Below are positions 1 through 10,172 of a stretch of DNA of 64,000 nt, piece after piece. Source of the DNA: Theocolax elegans (taxonomy: Eukaryota; Arthropoda; Insecta; Hymenoptera; Cerocephalidae). Position 1 is the stretch's first letter. Every line of letters starts with the position of its first letter. Below the pieces are notes generated by a model that worked only from the letters and a program-made list of their open reading frames with translations, had not been told where the DNA came from and made no database searches. The stretch covers positions 3,221,720 to 3,285,719 of the forward strand of contig CM047429.1 in NCBI GenBank assembly GCA_026168455.1, in the 5' to 3' direction. The position numbers and the translations under genes are program-made.

Positions 1-159
1 GGCATATCTGCTAAACTTGCACCAAAGTATGACGGACCCTTCGAAGTTAAAGAAGTACTATCTCCAGTAATTCTGAGACTAGAAGAGTCCGGTCGGAAAC
101 GGACCGAGGTACACATATCTGATGTAAAAAGATATGTACCACCTCGGGTTGCCAAGTAA
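1..159 (+). CDS. pol: Gypsy-I pol, C-terminal tail of integrase (partial)
   Basis: The first 52 codons are open from the window edge to a TAA at 157-159. They contain the pattern KLAPKYDGPFEV, which matches the small beta-barrel domain following the catalytic core of Gypsy integrases (Gypsy-II has KLAPKYVGPYVV at the same place). In the family this domain binds DNA. The start of pol is outside the window. No break is seen in this piece. Confidence 0.85.
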   Translation, partial: GISAKLAPKYDGPFEVKEVLSPVILRLEESGRKRTEVHISDVKRYVPPRVAK

Positions 160-320
160 AGCAGTAAGGGTTGCGTATCGGTTCTCATGAGAACAGTTAT
201 CGAAGGTTGGGCCTGGTAACTGTATGCCATGCATTGAGAGAGTGATATTTGAGAATACTTGTGTGTGAGTGAATGGGCAATTCTCCCTTATTCGTAATTT
301 ATATTTTAATTATGACTAAT

Positions 321-347
321 AAGCTTCTGTTTTATTTCAGCTCCCAG
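321..347 (+). promoter_or_regulatory. candidate 3' splice site ahead of the extra ORF
   Basis: A pyrimidine-rich stretch ending in tttatttcag (331-340) lies seven bases before the ATG at 348. It would let the third ORF be translated from a spliced subgenomic mRNA, as env is in errantiviruses. The donor would lie upstream, outside the window. The open frame extends back to 273, but those 25 codons are hydrophobic, AT-rich and lie upstream of the acceptor, so they are probably intron. Confidence 0.5.
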
Positions 348-2102
348 ATGGACCCAAACGGCGAGTTGATCGCCCTGACGGAGCAGATGCTCCAACAAAG
401 AGCGATCGAGCGCGATGAAGAAGGCCACCGCCGGTTTGAGAAGAAGGCGGCCAGAAATCGTCGCGCAATATCGCCGGACGCCCGAGACCTGGAAGCAGGA
501 GACGGCGTCACTCCATCTCCACCTCAGCTCATACTGCTGGGGGAAAGCCCACCGACTTTAGAGACCACTAACGAGGTAACTCCGGTGTCTCCCGAATGCT
601 TCGAGGTACCTGCAGATGACCCACTCGCTGGATGTGCCCAGTCGGTGCGGGACATCGACCAGGTGCTAGTGGAGTTGGAAGGGACACCACGTGCCTCAAC
701 GGTGGACCTCACTTCGTCGGTTAAGTCAACCCCAGTGGAGCGGATGGAAGTGGATGTGCCTGCGGTATTAGTACCGGGGCCACCCGCCAACATCTACCCC
801 GCAGAGTATGCTGAGGATCTGCGTGAGGCAGAACGGGAGCAGCAGAAGTCCGTCGCCGCAAATCGCCCACGCCGCAAGAAGAAGAAATCTAGCGGCAACA
901 GGCAATTGACGATGGACGACTACGAATCAGGAGTCCCCGTCACACCCCGAGCAACGATTCAGCCGTTCTCGGAAGCAGGGACACCTGTTGTAGGTCCATC
1001 ACGAGCAGGGAAACTCGATGTTGGGGTCGAGTCCCTGCCCAAGCAGGCGAAGACTGGGTTATCGACATCCAGCCCGGTCATCACTAGGGGAATTGTTCTC
1101 CGACGATTGGTAGCAATACCATTCGATCGGTCGGTAGATCCCCCTAAAAACGCCTGCTACAATTGCTGGGCGAACGACCACAGTCACCGGGAGTGTGCGA
1201 TTTCGCAAAAGACATTCTGTCTTAATTGCGGACGCCGAGGGGTGACTGTGAGGGAGTGCCCCAGATGTTCGAAGCCGCATGATTTGTGGGTCCGAGAACG
1301 GGGTTACTCCCCCTTCGCGCCATCCAACCCCGTTGCACCGGCCGCTAAGGTCCCTGTCTCGCCACATGCACCGAAGCGATCAACGCCACGGGCAGGTCCG
1401 AAGGAGTCGAAGAAGCGACGGGTGGAGACGCCCACCCGCAAGGAGGGCGCTAGGAAGGGCTCGTGTGTGAAGCCTTCCAGCAACAAACCTTCCTATGCGG
1501 AAGTGGTGGTGGGTCGCCGTGTGGAAGAGGCGACTCGCCGCCAGGCCGCTGCATTTGGCTTGGATTCCACGGGGCCCTTCGAGCAAGTGAAGGCAGCCCT
1601 AAGTGCGGTCGTCCAAGCCAAAGCGGACCAGAAGTCGAAGGAGTACAGAGAAAGCCTGAACGCTCCCTCGACCAGCGACCAAGCAGCGGAAGCAGAAAGG
1701 CAGGGACGCGAAGAGAGCGGGGCTCAGCCAGTCCCTGTCCAACGAGTCAGTGGAAAGGGTAAGACCAAGACCTCTGTTCCGAAACCTCGTGGGGAGCAAT
1801 CGCAGAAGGCTCGGCCTAGCGACTTGCGGCGGCCCACCCCGATGGAAGTCGACGCTACGAGGGTGGCTGGGCCATCTCGTCAGCCGACACCAAAGTCGGG
1901 AAATGGGTCTAAACCCCGTACATCTTCGGAGGTATCGGCTTCTTCAGCTGGGTCGACAGCACAATCCAGCAACGAGGCGGACATTCTCAGGGAATGTCGT
2001 ATGTTGCTGGAGGCTGCTGCCAATCTCTCAGCTGATGTGGCACGAGATGTAGGACAGGAGGTGGTCCGTATCCTCAAGGACCGCATCCCTTCTCGCCACT
2101 AA
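348..2102 (+). CDS. Gypsy-I third ORF: 584-residue basic protein with Gag-like zinc knuckles
   Basis: This ORF occupies the env position, between pol and the 3' LTR, but encodes no signal peptide, fusion peptide or transmembrane helix. Most of it is low-complexity, rich in Pro, Ser, Lys and Arg, with a basic RRKKKK patch. Near the middle is a Cys cluster: CYNCWANDHSHREC, then CLNCGRRG...CPRC. The second part resembles the last cluster in the Gag of the downstream Gypsy-I copy (CQLCGTSG...CPNC), suggesting a nucleocapsid-like duplicate. The start at 348 is chosen because it directly follows the splice acceptor. A nucleic-acid-binding accessory protein is inferred; the actual role is unknown. 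No frame break is seen. Confidence 0.7.
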   Translation: MDPNGELIALTEQMLQQRAIERDEEGHRRFEKKAARNRRAISPDARDLEAGDGVTPSPPQLILLGESPPTLETTNEVTPVSPECFEVPADDPLAGCAQSVRDIDQVLVELEGTPRASTVDLTSSVKSTPVERMEVDVPAVLVPGPPANIYPAEYAEDLREAEREQQKSVAANRPRRKKKKSSGNRQLTMDDYESGVPVTPRATIQPFSEAGTPVVGPSRAGKLDVGVESLPKQAKTGLSTSSPVITRGIVLRRLVAIPFDRSVDPPKNACYNCWANDHSHRECAISQKTFCLNCGRRGVTVRECPRCSKPHDLWVRERGYSPFAPSNPVAPAAKVPVSPHAPKRSTPRAGPKESKKRRVETPTRKEGARKGSCVKPSSNKPSYAEVVVGRRVEEATRRQAAAFGLDSTGPFEQVKAALSAVVQAKADQKSKEYRESLNAPSTSDQAAEAERQGREESGAQPVPVQRVSGKGKTKTSVPKPRGEQSQKARPSDLRRPTPMEVDATRVAGPSRQPTPKSGNGSKPRTSSEVSASSAGSTAQSSNEADILRECRMLLEAAANLSADVARDVGQEVVRILKDRIPSRH

Positions 2103-2185
2103 TTAGAGAGAGAAGAGGACAGCGCGCGGTCGCGAATAGATTGTGCCTTCTTTCGACTCGGCCTTCCCGAGGGAAGTAGAGTCTA

Positions 2186-2200
2186 GGGGGGGAGGGGGGG
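2186..2200 (+). other. Polypurine tract of Gypsy-I copy 1
   Basis: A run of G with a single A lies three bases before the LTR start. This is the standard primer position for plus-strand DNA synthesis. Confidence 0.8.
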
Positions 2201-2203
2201 CTT

Positions 2204-3177
2204 TGTGACGGAAATCGTCACACAATCTTTTCGCGGCGAACAAATCATTTAAACTGATGTTAAATGTAAGTCGTCGGAGCCTTTGGTATGTCAAGGCCAA
2301 CCAACGACATTTGTTTACGTCGATCAAGTGTACAATTACGCGCGCAATGGTACGTAGGGATGAGAGCGCGAGTGTGTGTGTGTTTCCCACTCTCATCCCT
2401 TTTTCGAAATTAGGAGATACCTATTCAGTATGTCCCGATCCGCCGCTCGAGGCGGACAAACCATATCCGGCCCGATCGAGAGTTTTTCTGGCTAACAAGA
2501 CGCGTGAGGCGCAAAAGCCATCGGTTACCCGGACTATCCTCGTGAGTGAGCCGCGAGTGAATCGGTGTGTGTTAAGGACGGGAAGTGTTGGTGTGAGTGC
2601 GGACGCGGATCGCGAGGCACTCGCCGCCCAGGAGGACAAAGGGACACGGATCGGCTGGGCCATCCGCGGGGCGCACCCCGGTAAGTCTTCTTATTTTACC
2701 GCGCGTCCCCCCCCCTTTCCCCGAGTATATGTGTGTGAGTACATCGGGAGTGTATTCGGGTACGCCGGTACCCGAATAGCGGAGATCGGGGTAAAGTCAA
2801 CCGCAGGCGAGGATCTCGATCCGGTTGGCTCCCGATACCTCCGCCCGCGCGAAACAACCTTTGTCGCGGCACACGGCCTGGATGGCCAATTGTTAATTAA
2901 AATTAAATAAATGGTTTCTTTATTTTTATTTTAATTATTTGAGTATTTATTGTTCTCCCCGCTCCCGCCGACATCCTTTAATTTTATCTCGTGTCGAGGC
3001 AAGGTGGATCGCCCGAATCCTCCATACCGTACGTCCCAGCGAACTCGCGTTTCTGGCGACAGCCCGCAGTTCGGATAAATTAAATAATTGTGCGCGGTAT
3101 TGGGCAACGCGGCCCAACGGTTTTTATTAATTACATTAATTAATTAATTTAATCGGGTACGCGAATAACACGTCACA
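2204..3177 (+). repeat. 3' LTR of Gypsy-I copy 1
   Basis: The 974-bp repeat starts TGTGACG and ends CGTCACA, a perfect 7-bp inverted terminus. It aligns along its length with 54812-55841, which carries an extra GC-rich insertion of several tens of bases. A perfect 11-bp stem (2356-2366 with 2390-2400) around a GT-rich loop is conserved in both LTRs. The 217-residue open frame inside it is not conserved as protein and is treated as chance. Confidence 0.88.
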
Positions 3178-3239
3178 ATATGTATTTGTTAAAATCGTTG
3201 ATGATTTAAAAAGTTTTATGTTTAAATTTTTTTCATCTT

Positions 3240-3620
3240 AACTCTTGATAGATCTTGATCATGACTCAATACTGGTCTGAATAAAAAATGGTTTACTTTT
3301 TCAAATGATTGTCCTTGTGATTTGCTTCTTGTCATAGAGAATGACGAGTGTATCATGTACATGTGTATCCTGTATAGTGTATTGTTTTAATTCTGTATAC
3401 GAGTACCGATGCATAACAATGGCTCCTCTATTTCAATAATAATTTATGTGGTGGTAACCTATTTGGCATTAAAGAATACAATAATTCTATTGAAATAGAT
3501 ACATGTATACTGTTATTTCCATCAATTCTGATACTATCAACACTCAAATATACTTTATTTTCACCATCTGTTCAATTAATATATTCATTATTATTCGTGA
3601 CATCAGCATTTATAGGTAGA
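3240..3620 (-). pseudogene. Degenerate Pif1/Helitron-type helicase C-terminal fragment
   Basis: Read on the minus strand from about 3620 down, the translation gives NNNEYIN, then DGENKVYLSVDSI, then LPPHKLLLK, then SMTRSKSQGQSFEKV followed by SHDQDLSRV. These are successive landmarks of the Pif1 superfamily, including the motif around KSQGQ. The pieces lie in order but are separated by stops and frameshifts. Whether it comes from a Helitron or another Pif1-bearing element cannot be told, because no Rep domain or ends are visible nearby. Confidence 0.6.
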
Positions 3621-3640
3621 AAATAAATTTTGTCTTGTAG

Positions 3641-4235
3641 AGATTGTAAATAATTTTAACTTATTATTTGATTTAAATTTTTGATTTTGTAATTCAAGAA
3701 CAATGGATAATGGTCTATTAATGGTACTTTTAAAGTTAACGCTTTAGTATTGATAAAATCGGCTTTTATAAACATATTATCTATGCCAGTGCCTGATTCT
3801 ATTATTAAGTTGTTTAGTCTTGTGATGTTAGTAAACTTGGAAAAAAATCTTTGTCTAATAGATTATTTGAAAATTTTTACTTACAGCATTACTTTCCAAT
3901 ATGTTAGTATTAAAATTGCTAATTATTATATAATTTATCGCATTATTCTTTTTTGTCCTAAATAAGTTTTAAAGTTTATGTTAAATTCTGAACAATGTGT
4001 TTGTTATTATTTAATGTAATTAAAGTATTTAGTATTATAAGCTTACCTATAAAAATCGTTTTGCATATATATTTTGTATCGGGTTGAGTACTGGTTTGGT
4101 TGGAATATAATGCCCCGGTTAGGCCCAATTTGTCCCAACTTACCAACCAAAGTATAGCAGTTCCATGAGGGGGATCACTTTGATTCCCGTACAATACCGT
4201 TAACAACGGCAAACACTTTGTTTGACTTTAAATCC
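3641..4235. other. AT-rich stretch without a recognised gene
   Basis: I recognise no family here. A minus-strand open stretch at about 4045-4212, starting with an ATG and ending at a gtaagc donor-like site near 4047, could be a small 5' exon, but the peptide is unfamiliar. Confidence 0.4.
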
Positions 4236-4625
4236 GTGTGTTGGGCCCTATGCCCAGAAATTAGCCACCTAGAGTATACGCCGGAGAGGGCGGTATTCGT
4301 CAGAAAGTATTATCACCGGGAAATGGACTAACAAGCTTGATATTTCGGTAGTCGGCGAGATAGATAATCACGTCGAGTCAATTTATTAAATGAATACATA
4401 AATAATAATAAATTTAAAAATAACGATTGAAGGGGAGTCGTACCGTCGACTACCCCCGAGGTCAGCGCGGAAAGAATCAATAAATAATCGATATCAGCCG
4501 CGTAATTAGCAACCGATCCGGGAACGGTCGGTTGCATAACCCGATGGCTGTGACGTCACGCCGTGTGACGTATTAACACTGACGTAGGGAGCTCTTACGT
4601 AAGAGCTCTTACGTAAGAGGTAACT
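4236..4625. other. GC-richer block with palindromic motifs, possibly LTR-derived
   Basis: The block is less AT-rich than its flanks and holds a TGACGTCA palindrome near 4549, further TGACGTA-like sites and a tandem palindrome at 4589-4619. It looks like a decayed LTR or regulatory segment, but no partner repeat or clear termini are seen in the window. Confidence 0.25.
4589..4619. repeat. Tandem palindrome gagctcttacgtaa x2
   Basis: Two adjacent copies of GAGCTCTTACGTAA, each nearly self-complementary around TTACGTAA. The sequence repeats directly and also folds on itself. Confidence 0.6.
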
Positions 4626-4978
4626 CGCTTATGGCTATAATATATGTGTTTGTATGTATTTCTGCGATACTATGCAGCTCGAAAGCAATTCCATAGTATT
4701 ATGCTTTAGGTCGTTGGTCTTTACTGTTATTATCGACACTCTTTTCTATTTAATTTTTATGATACTTATAACTTATGCATATGTTTGTTTTTCTTTATAT
4801 TTTTGCTGTTGTATTTCTATTAATTCTTTTCGAATTTGACTTTTTTTCTTGTAGTTCAATAATTAGTTCTTTCAATTAAGTGTTTTTTTTTCAATTTTCC
4901 AATTTCATTTTCTATAGCTAAATTTTGTTTTTCAATTGTTTTATTAAGTGATTCTTGCAATAAATATTCTCTTCATTC
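4626..4978. other. AT-rich stretch, nothing recognised
   Basis: Pyrimidine- and AT-rich sequence. The short open frame inside it is hydrophobic and low-complexity and is not supported as a gene. Confidence 0.4.
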
Positions 4979-4979
4979 T

Positions 4980-5254
4980 TAAGTATTTTTTAGATTAACA
5001 GCAACAATAATTTTTTTAGTCACATCGCTTAACATATGTTGAGCCGGTTGTGAGGTTATGCCTTTAAGTCTGTTATCCGGACATATTACAATATTTTCAC
5101 CCACATACTTATAATTTTTTATTTTTTTTAAATCTCTTTTGTGGTATACATTTTCACAAATAATGCATATTACTGTTCCTACTTCTTGTTTAGAATGACA
5201 GTTTTATGCTTTCCAGTTGAACTTATTTGAAAGATGTTTCTCACTCAACGCCAT
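4980..5254 (-). pseudogene. Decayed small reading frame with a Cys pair
   Basis: On the minus strand an ATG near 5254 opens a frame with an early stop. It then continues with CIICENVYHKRDLKK and a later ICPDN, ending near 4980. The spaced cysteines and His resemble a PHD/zinc-ribbon-like segment seen in some transposon ORFs. The family is not recognised. Confidence 0.25.
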
Positions 5255-5336
5255 CTTGGCTGATGCATAAGTTATTCGAATTAATTTTTACAAACGAGTT
5301 TAGTCACTTACATTATTTATTAAAACCAATGTATGT

Positions 5337-5438
5337 GTTATGATAATTTAAAGAAAGACAAAAAATTCACAAAAATTAACATGGTATTTCCCATTTAAAT
5401 TTTCAAAAAAATTTGGTGTTTCTTTAAATTATCATAAC
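5337..5438. repeat. Short fold-back repeat
   Basis: A perfect 20-bp inverted repeat (5337-5356 with 5419-5438) encloses a 62-base loop. It is MITE-like, but no target duplication was identified. The sequence after it, to about 5900, is AT-rich with nothing recognised. Confidence 0.6.
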
Positions 5439-5914
5439 TTTTTACAGAATTGAAGACCATAAAAATGCTACAGACCATTTGAAGGTATTGCTCCAAGCTT
5501 TCTTTTAAACTTTTGGATAAAAAAATCAATTGTGGCGAACTTATACTTTTTTTAAGTTAAATATTGACATGTAGTTTATGTAACATTGACCTAGAGATTA
5601 GAAATTCTAACCCAGAAGGATAAATTCTACACATAATTAGCAACGAATGTTACATATAATGTTGTATAGTAAAAGTTGATAGATTTTGAGTTAAATAGCG
5701 ATGAACCCAGCTGGTGTTGAAAAAAACTAGAAAAAGTTCACTTTTTGAGGTTAGAATAACTTTTGAGCTAATAAATACCAGTACCTAAAAATTTTTTTCT
5801 GTATTCTGAAAAACATTTGCAATGTGTACCCAAAATTTGGTGCATTTTAAAATTTTGATCGGACACGTTTTATGTCAGCTTCAGAACTATTCTATTCTAA
5901 ATATTTAAGTTAAG

Positions 5915-6205
5915 CTATTAATCACTGTATTTTTGCGTAGTAGTCCCTCGATGAATGTGGCGATCACTTTCCAGGTGTCGTCGTTACTAAGCATTTTCTC
6001 AATGATGTTGTCAGTAGATAGTTGTCCAACCGCTAACTACACTGTATTCCTTCTTTGGGTCCATCTCTCGCACTCGAAAATTTCGTGAAATCATCTTGGG
6101 CCATTCTACAGGTACAAACGGGACTTCTTATTTTGCCCATTCTATGTAGGTAGGCTTGCAGACATCCGTGTCCCGTCAAAAACTGAATCAGGTAGTAATT
6201 TACCC
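5915..6205 (-). pseudogene. R1-clade-type LINE ORF2 C-terminal fragment
   Basis: The minus-strand translation gives YLIQFLTGHGCLQAYLHR, then a CTC pair, and after a frameshift STDNIIEKML...DTWKVIATFIEGL. This is the usual end of ORF2 in R1/TRAS-type elements: the GHG...YLHR region, the Cys motif and the closing helix. It is isolated, frameshifted and truncated on both sides. Confidence 0.6.
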
Positions 6206-6396
6206 CGCCGTGCCGGCGATTGGTTCATCTCTTTTGTAATGCTGCACTGGGGATCAGGGTGCAGGTTAATGATGTCAGCTATTATTAATAATTAAAAAGT
6301 GTATTTAATAATAAGTAAACCTGTAAAATAATGGGTGGCCGCCAACACGTCCTTGGTGGAAAATAACTTGCGTTCTATTTTGTTGTTTTTAAAGAA

Positions 6397-7438
6397 ATGG
6401 AAGAAATTCTAAGCATACAGTCACCTGTCACATTCGATGAATCAGTGGCACACTACGAAGTTCATGCACATCAACCGTATACTGCATCCAACTACAACAA
6501 TAATGATAAAATTCGTATATCCATTCAACATCAAGACTTGTGTCTTTTACCATCGCGCAGTTTCTTACATATATGTGGACGACTACTTAAATCTGATGGT
6601 AGAATTGTGGAGCAAACAAAGTTTGTAAATAACGCAATTTGTCACTTTTTTGAAAAAATTAGATATGAGCTGAATGCCATAAAAATAGATAAGAGTAAAA
6701 ACCTAGGGTTAATAAGTCTCATGAAAGGCTGGATATCTCTTACTCCAAGTTAGAGTATGTTGATTGAGAACGCTGGGTGGATAGACATTGAGAAGACGCA
6801 AAATATTGCGAATAATGATAGATACTTTGACGTTTCTATACCATTGAACATGATTCTTGGTTTCGCCGAAGACTATCATAAAATAGTAATCAATGCAAAG
6901 CATGAACATATTCTCACTAAATCGAAAACTGATTTGAATGCTGTTGTTCAAACAGGTGTGCATATGGAAAATAACATTACTTATGAAGATTTCAAGATTG
7001 AATTAATAAGAATCGAGTGGCTTATACCATATGTAGTCGCATCGAATCCTCGTAAAGTTCCATTGCTCGATTATGTAGGAAAAGATAGAGCAATATACAT
7101 GAGTTTTCGAACTTGGGATTTGTACAAATATCCACTTCTCCCAACAACGTCAAGATATGTTTGGACTGTAAAAACAACTAATCAATTAGAAAAACCTAGA
7201 TTGGTTATTCTGGGTTTTCAAACTAATCGTAAAAGTCAAAAAGCGGCTAATGCCAGACAATTTGATCACTGCAATATCACCAACGTAAAACTTTGTCTCA
7301 ATTCACAGTACTATCCATACGGCAATCTAAATCTTGATGTGAACCATAATCAATACGCTACATTGCATGATATGTACACCACTTCGAAATTCAAAATTCA
7401 ATTTTTCAAAATTCTGTATTCGGAAAATCTAAATCGAA
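6397..7438 (+). pseudogene. Capsid-like protein of a Polinton/adintovirus-type element (broken)
   Basis: Two stretches (118 and 236 codons) lie in the same frame, separated by one TAG at 6751-6753, so this is a single gene of at least 347 codons with a point nonsense change. The sequence resembles a family of insect-genome proteins that I associate with double-jelly-roll major capsid proteins of Maverick/Polinton-like or adinto-like elements; this is from memory and not verified. The C-terminus is lost: near 7438 the frame runs directly into LINE ORF1 sequence. No DNA polymerase, integrase, ATPase or protease gene of such an element is seen nearby, so it is an isolated fossil. Confidence 0.45.
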
Positions 7439-7439
7439 A

Positions 7440-7630
7440 GCGTTCGTGCTGGCTCCCACTGACATGAGGGCGCCACCGCCCGGGTTACCACGTCAGACTA
7501 GCGCGACTGACAGTGCCGCACCGGCGACGACGCCCACTCTTGCTACCTCTTGCGTTAAGCGCGTTGCCTCGCTTCCGTCGCCATTAACGTCGCAGGTTGC
7601 CAAGCAACCTCGCGGCGCCCCGCCCGCCAA
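7440..7630 (+). pseudogene. LINE ORF1 fragment (linker after the zinc finger)
   Basis: The translation contains RAPPPGLPRQ and SQVAKQPRGA in the same order and spacing as residues about 60-115 of the intact ORF1 at 10173-11402. It is fused in frame to the capsid-like pseudogene upstream and decays after about 7630. Confidence 0.75.
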
Positions 7631-8738
7631 GTCTAATCAGGCGGCACACGATGCTACTCTCTCTTGCGCCGTAAGAAGCCCTAGCCACATTATTTGTAGG
7701 CTCTACTTTTATATGCCTGATACTGCCGCGTCCTGTCTTCAGGCGTTTTTGTTGTAGGTCCTTGAATGCGCCTTTATGCAAGCTGCGCGCTGGGCGGAAA
7801 TTCTTTGCTTTTCGTGATGCTTGTATTAACGTTCAACTGATTTTCTGCAGTGATGGGAAAATTTGAGGTTAGTCTCGCCATTTACTATGTATCTCTATTC
7901 TTTGCTGTTGAACACACCGTGCAAAAACGTGTCCATGCAGAAATTTTCGCAAGAGACCACCAGATACCACCTAAAGCTCCATTAAATCAGAGCGTAAATT
8001 TATTGGAGGCATATTTAAATTTAAAACTAAATTTAAATGCAAGTAATCAACAAATTTGTTTTATTTGCAAGGAAGCACACTAGGATTGGGCTGCTTTCTT
8101 GCGCAGACTACAATCGATTTTTTTATATAATCTGTGATTAAAAAATATCAAATTGTGAAACAAAACATAAACCTAAATTAAATATAAACTGGGAAAATAA
8201 AAACAAAAATAAAAATTCAAATATAAAAAATTTACAAATCTGTCATACTTGCAGAGATAGAATTAAGCGGGACACATTTTCGCTTATAAACTCTCCCCCC
8301 TCGACACTGATTTCCACAACGCCGGGTAATAAATCAAGCAAAGTAGAAAGGGTATTACCAGTTGCGGATTTACAGGCGGGGGACTCCCTGTATGTAACGG
8401 TTGCAGCATTGCAGACTCCCAGCCAGGCAGAATAAAGGTGGCGCTGCCGGCGCAACACAGGTGACTACTGCAAGCTCGTTTTCGGATGGTTTGTGGGACA
8501 TTTTGTCTGCAACATCATCCGAATTTGATTCATTTTTTGTATCTCTAATAGTTTTGCCAGGATTTGAAAATAATTTAAAAAATATAACAAAGATTTTGTG
8601 TGATGTGGTAGATAAAATGCATAATCAAGACTGAATATCGATATACATTAACCGATTTACTATGCGAGAACCGACAATTGAAATACAGGATTGGGCTATG
8701 TGCGCCTCGCTCAAACTTAATGCCTCCTGGATTCAAGC
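7631..8738 (+). other. Decayed sequence with short open segments, unassigned
   Basis: Three short plus-strand open segments (about 7854-8083, 8253-8433 and 8440-8634) occur. The first two follow acceptor-like sites (tttctgcag, cttgcag). None resembles a known domain to me. They may be remnants of the middle of the LINE whose ends flank them, or small exons. The interval 8090-8250 is A-rich with nothing in it. Confidence 0.3.
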
Positions 8739-9372
8739 TATATTGCTGTTTGGTTGCCGTGAATTTTGTTTGGCCTTCTACAACCATGGCCGTCGTGGCA
8801 TTGACTTGGGCGATGGCATGTACATCCCGTTTATGGAGAGAATTTTGAGTCTTGGCGTGATCTTGGATTCGTAGATATCTTGGAAGTTATTTGTAGATAA
8901 TATCACAAAAAAAGTAAATAGAGTGTTGTATAATTGCTTTTTTTTAGCAGGTACACTACCCAGGCTCTTAAAAAGCGACTTGCCGAGGCCTGACTATTGT
9001 TCATTATTGATGCTGGATGCTTTGCAGGAGATTAGAAACCGATTACAGATCTTACAAAATACTTTCGTGCGTTACGTGTGCGGTAGTAGGAGGGATGATC
9101 ATGTAACGTCCCACAGATACTCTCTGGGATCGCTGCGCACAGATTCTAGAAGAGTATTTTATGGGGGTACACGTGTACAAAATTGTGCATATGCGAGTTC
9201 CAGCGCATCAAGAGAACTCGTACCTTTTCTGATGCGTATCGAGACTTGTAAACATTCTGAACAGATGGAAGGTGCGCATCTATTGAAGTCCTTGCCGACA
9301 GAGATTCATGGCTTGGCCTTATTAGAGGGTTTTAAGGTCGCGGCTCGGAGACTCTTCTCCGCACTAGAATAG
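8739..9372 (+). pseudogene. LINE ORF2 C-terminal fragment (upstream relative of the 10-15 kb LINE)
   Basis: Translation gives GVILDS, a stop (8872-8874), then VNRVLYN and LQILQNTFVRYVCGSRRDDHVT. This parallels LNRLLNACVRFVWGNLMRRDHVT of the LINE ORF2 ending at 14420. It is the segment after the reverse transcriptase catalytic core. The stop, the divergence and the lack of the core mark it as dead. It ends at TAG 9370-9372. Confidence 0.7.
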
Positions 9373-9789
9373 GTTTAATCTAAATGTACTGTTTATTTAT
9401 TTATTTATTCATTCAGTCATTCATTCATTCGTTTGTTCGTTCGTTCATTCACTTATTTGTTATTCTATGTCGTACCGTCCCATATACACATTAATGAAAA
9501 TATTTAAGGAATGTTAGATGACGTGAGATTATGATGACAAATGTTTGCTTTATTCTGTCGTTCAAAATTAACTTTTCAATTATATTTTAGTATTGTGACT
9601 GATAGATGTAATGACAGTTGTTTTATTCGTATTATATTTTATCCGCTGACTTACTGTGATATTCGCCGTATATGCATTTCTTCTGCGACTGTGATATTTT
9701 ACACTGTGATACCAATGTGCAATATTGTATTTATATAAGCCTTTATATAGTATTTATTTTTATTTAAAAATTTGTAAATTTTGTATTGT

Positions 9790-9794
<5 letters not shown>
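9373..9794 (+). other. LINE 3' untranslated region with short tandem repeats
   Basis: It contains tetranucleotide-like runs (TTTA, then TTCA/TTCG variants, 9400-9455) and AT-rich sequence. It ends ...gtacaaa directly at a (TC)n tract, as the LINE ending at about 18654 does. Confidence 0.6.

Positions 9795-9854
<60 letters not shown>
9795..9854. repeat. (TC)n microsatellite between two LINE copies
   Basis: About 60 bases of TC repeats with one interruption separate the 3' end of the upstream LINE fragment from the 5' end of the next LINE. Confidence 0.95.
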
Positions 9855-10172
9855 GGTGAGTACTAAGCCGCTTGATTATTCGCTCTGTTTTGTACCTTCA
9901 TAAATTCTCACCCAGCTGCCTCGAGATTTTTTTAGCGAACATCGTAAGGACGGATACTGATTGCAGTAGCTATTTTCATAAATAGTCTCTAATTCTGCAG
10001 TCAGTTGCCCTTAAGTTTTGACATTTTCTACATCGCCAATTTTGGAGGTTAGCTGCGAGACTGTAGAGAAAAGGCGGCTTGTCCGGCGTTCAGTAAGCAG
10101 GCTTTCCAACTATCGCACGCGCAAGATTTCGCACTCTACAAGGTCGGCTGGAGTGGACACTATCTGTCAACA

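Larger units (their letters stand above)
1..3177 (+). mobile_element. 3' part of a Ty3/Gypsy LTR retrotransposon (Gypsy-I, copy 1)
   Basis: Seen: an integrase-type C-terminus, an extra zinc-knuckle ORF, a polypurine tract and an LTR follow in the order expected for the 3' end of a Gypsy element. The LTR is clearly homologous to the one at 54812-55841, so the window begins inside one copy and ends inside another copy of the same family, both on the plus strand. The 5' part lies outside the window, so age and target duplication cannot be judged. Confidence 0.9.

Noticed and set aside
348..2102. Envelope gene
   Set aside because: The position fits, but there is no signal peptide, transmembrane helix or cleavage site, and zinc knuckles are present instead.
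2257..2910. 217-codon ORF in the Gypsy-I LTR
   Set aside because: The homologous LTR at 54812 does not keep the frame; it is chance in a GC-rich LTR.
4236..4625. Solo Copia-type LTR (starts TGTTGGG)
   Set aside because: No matching CAACA-type end, target duplication or second copy was found, so it is left as an unassigned block.
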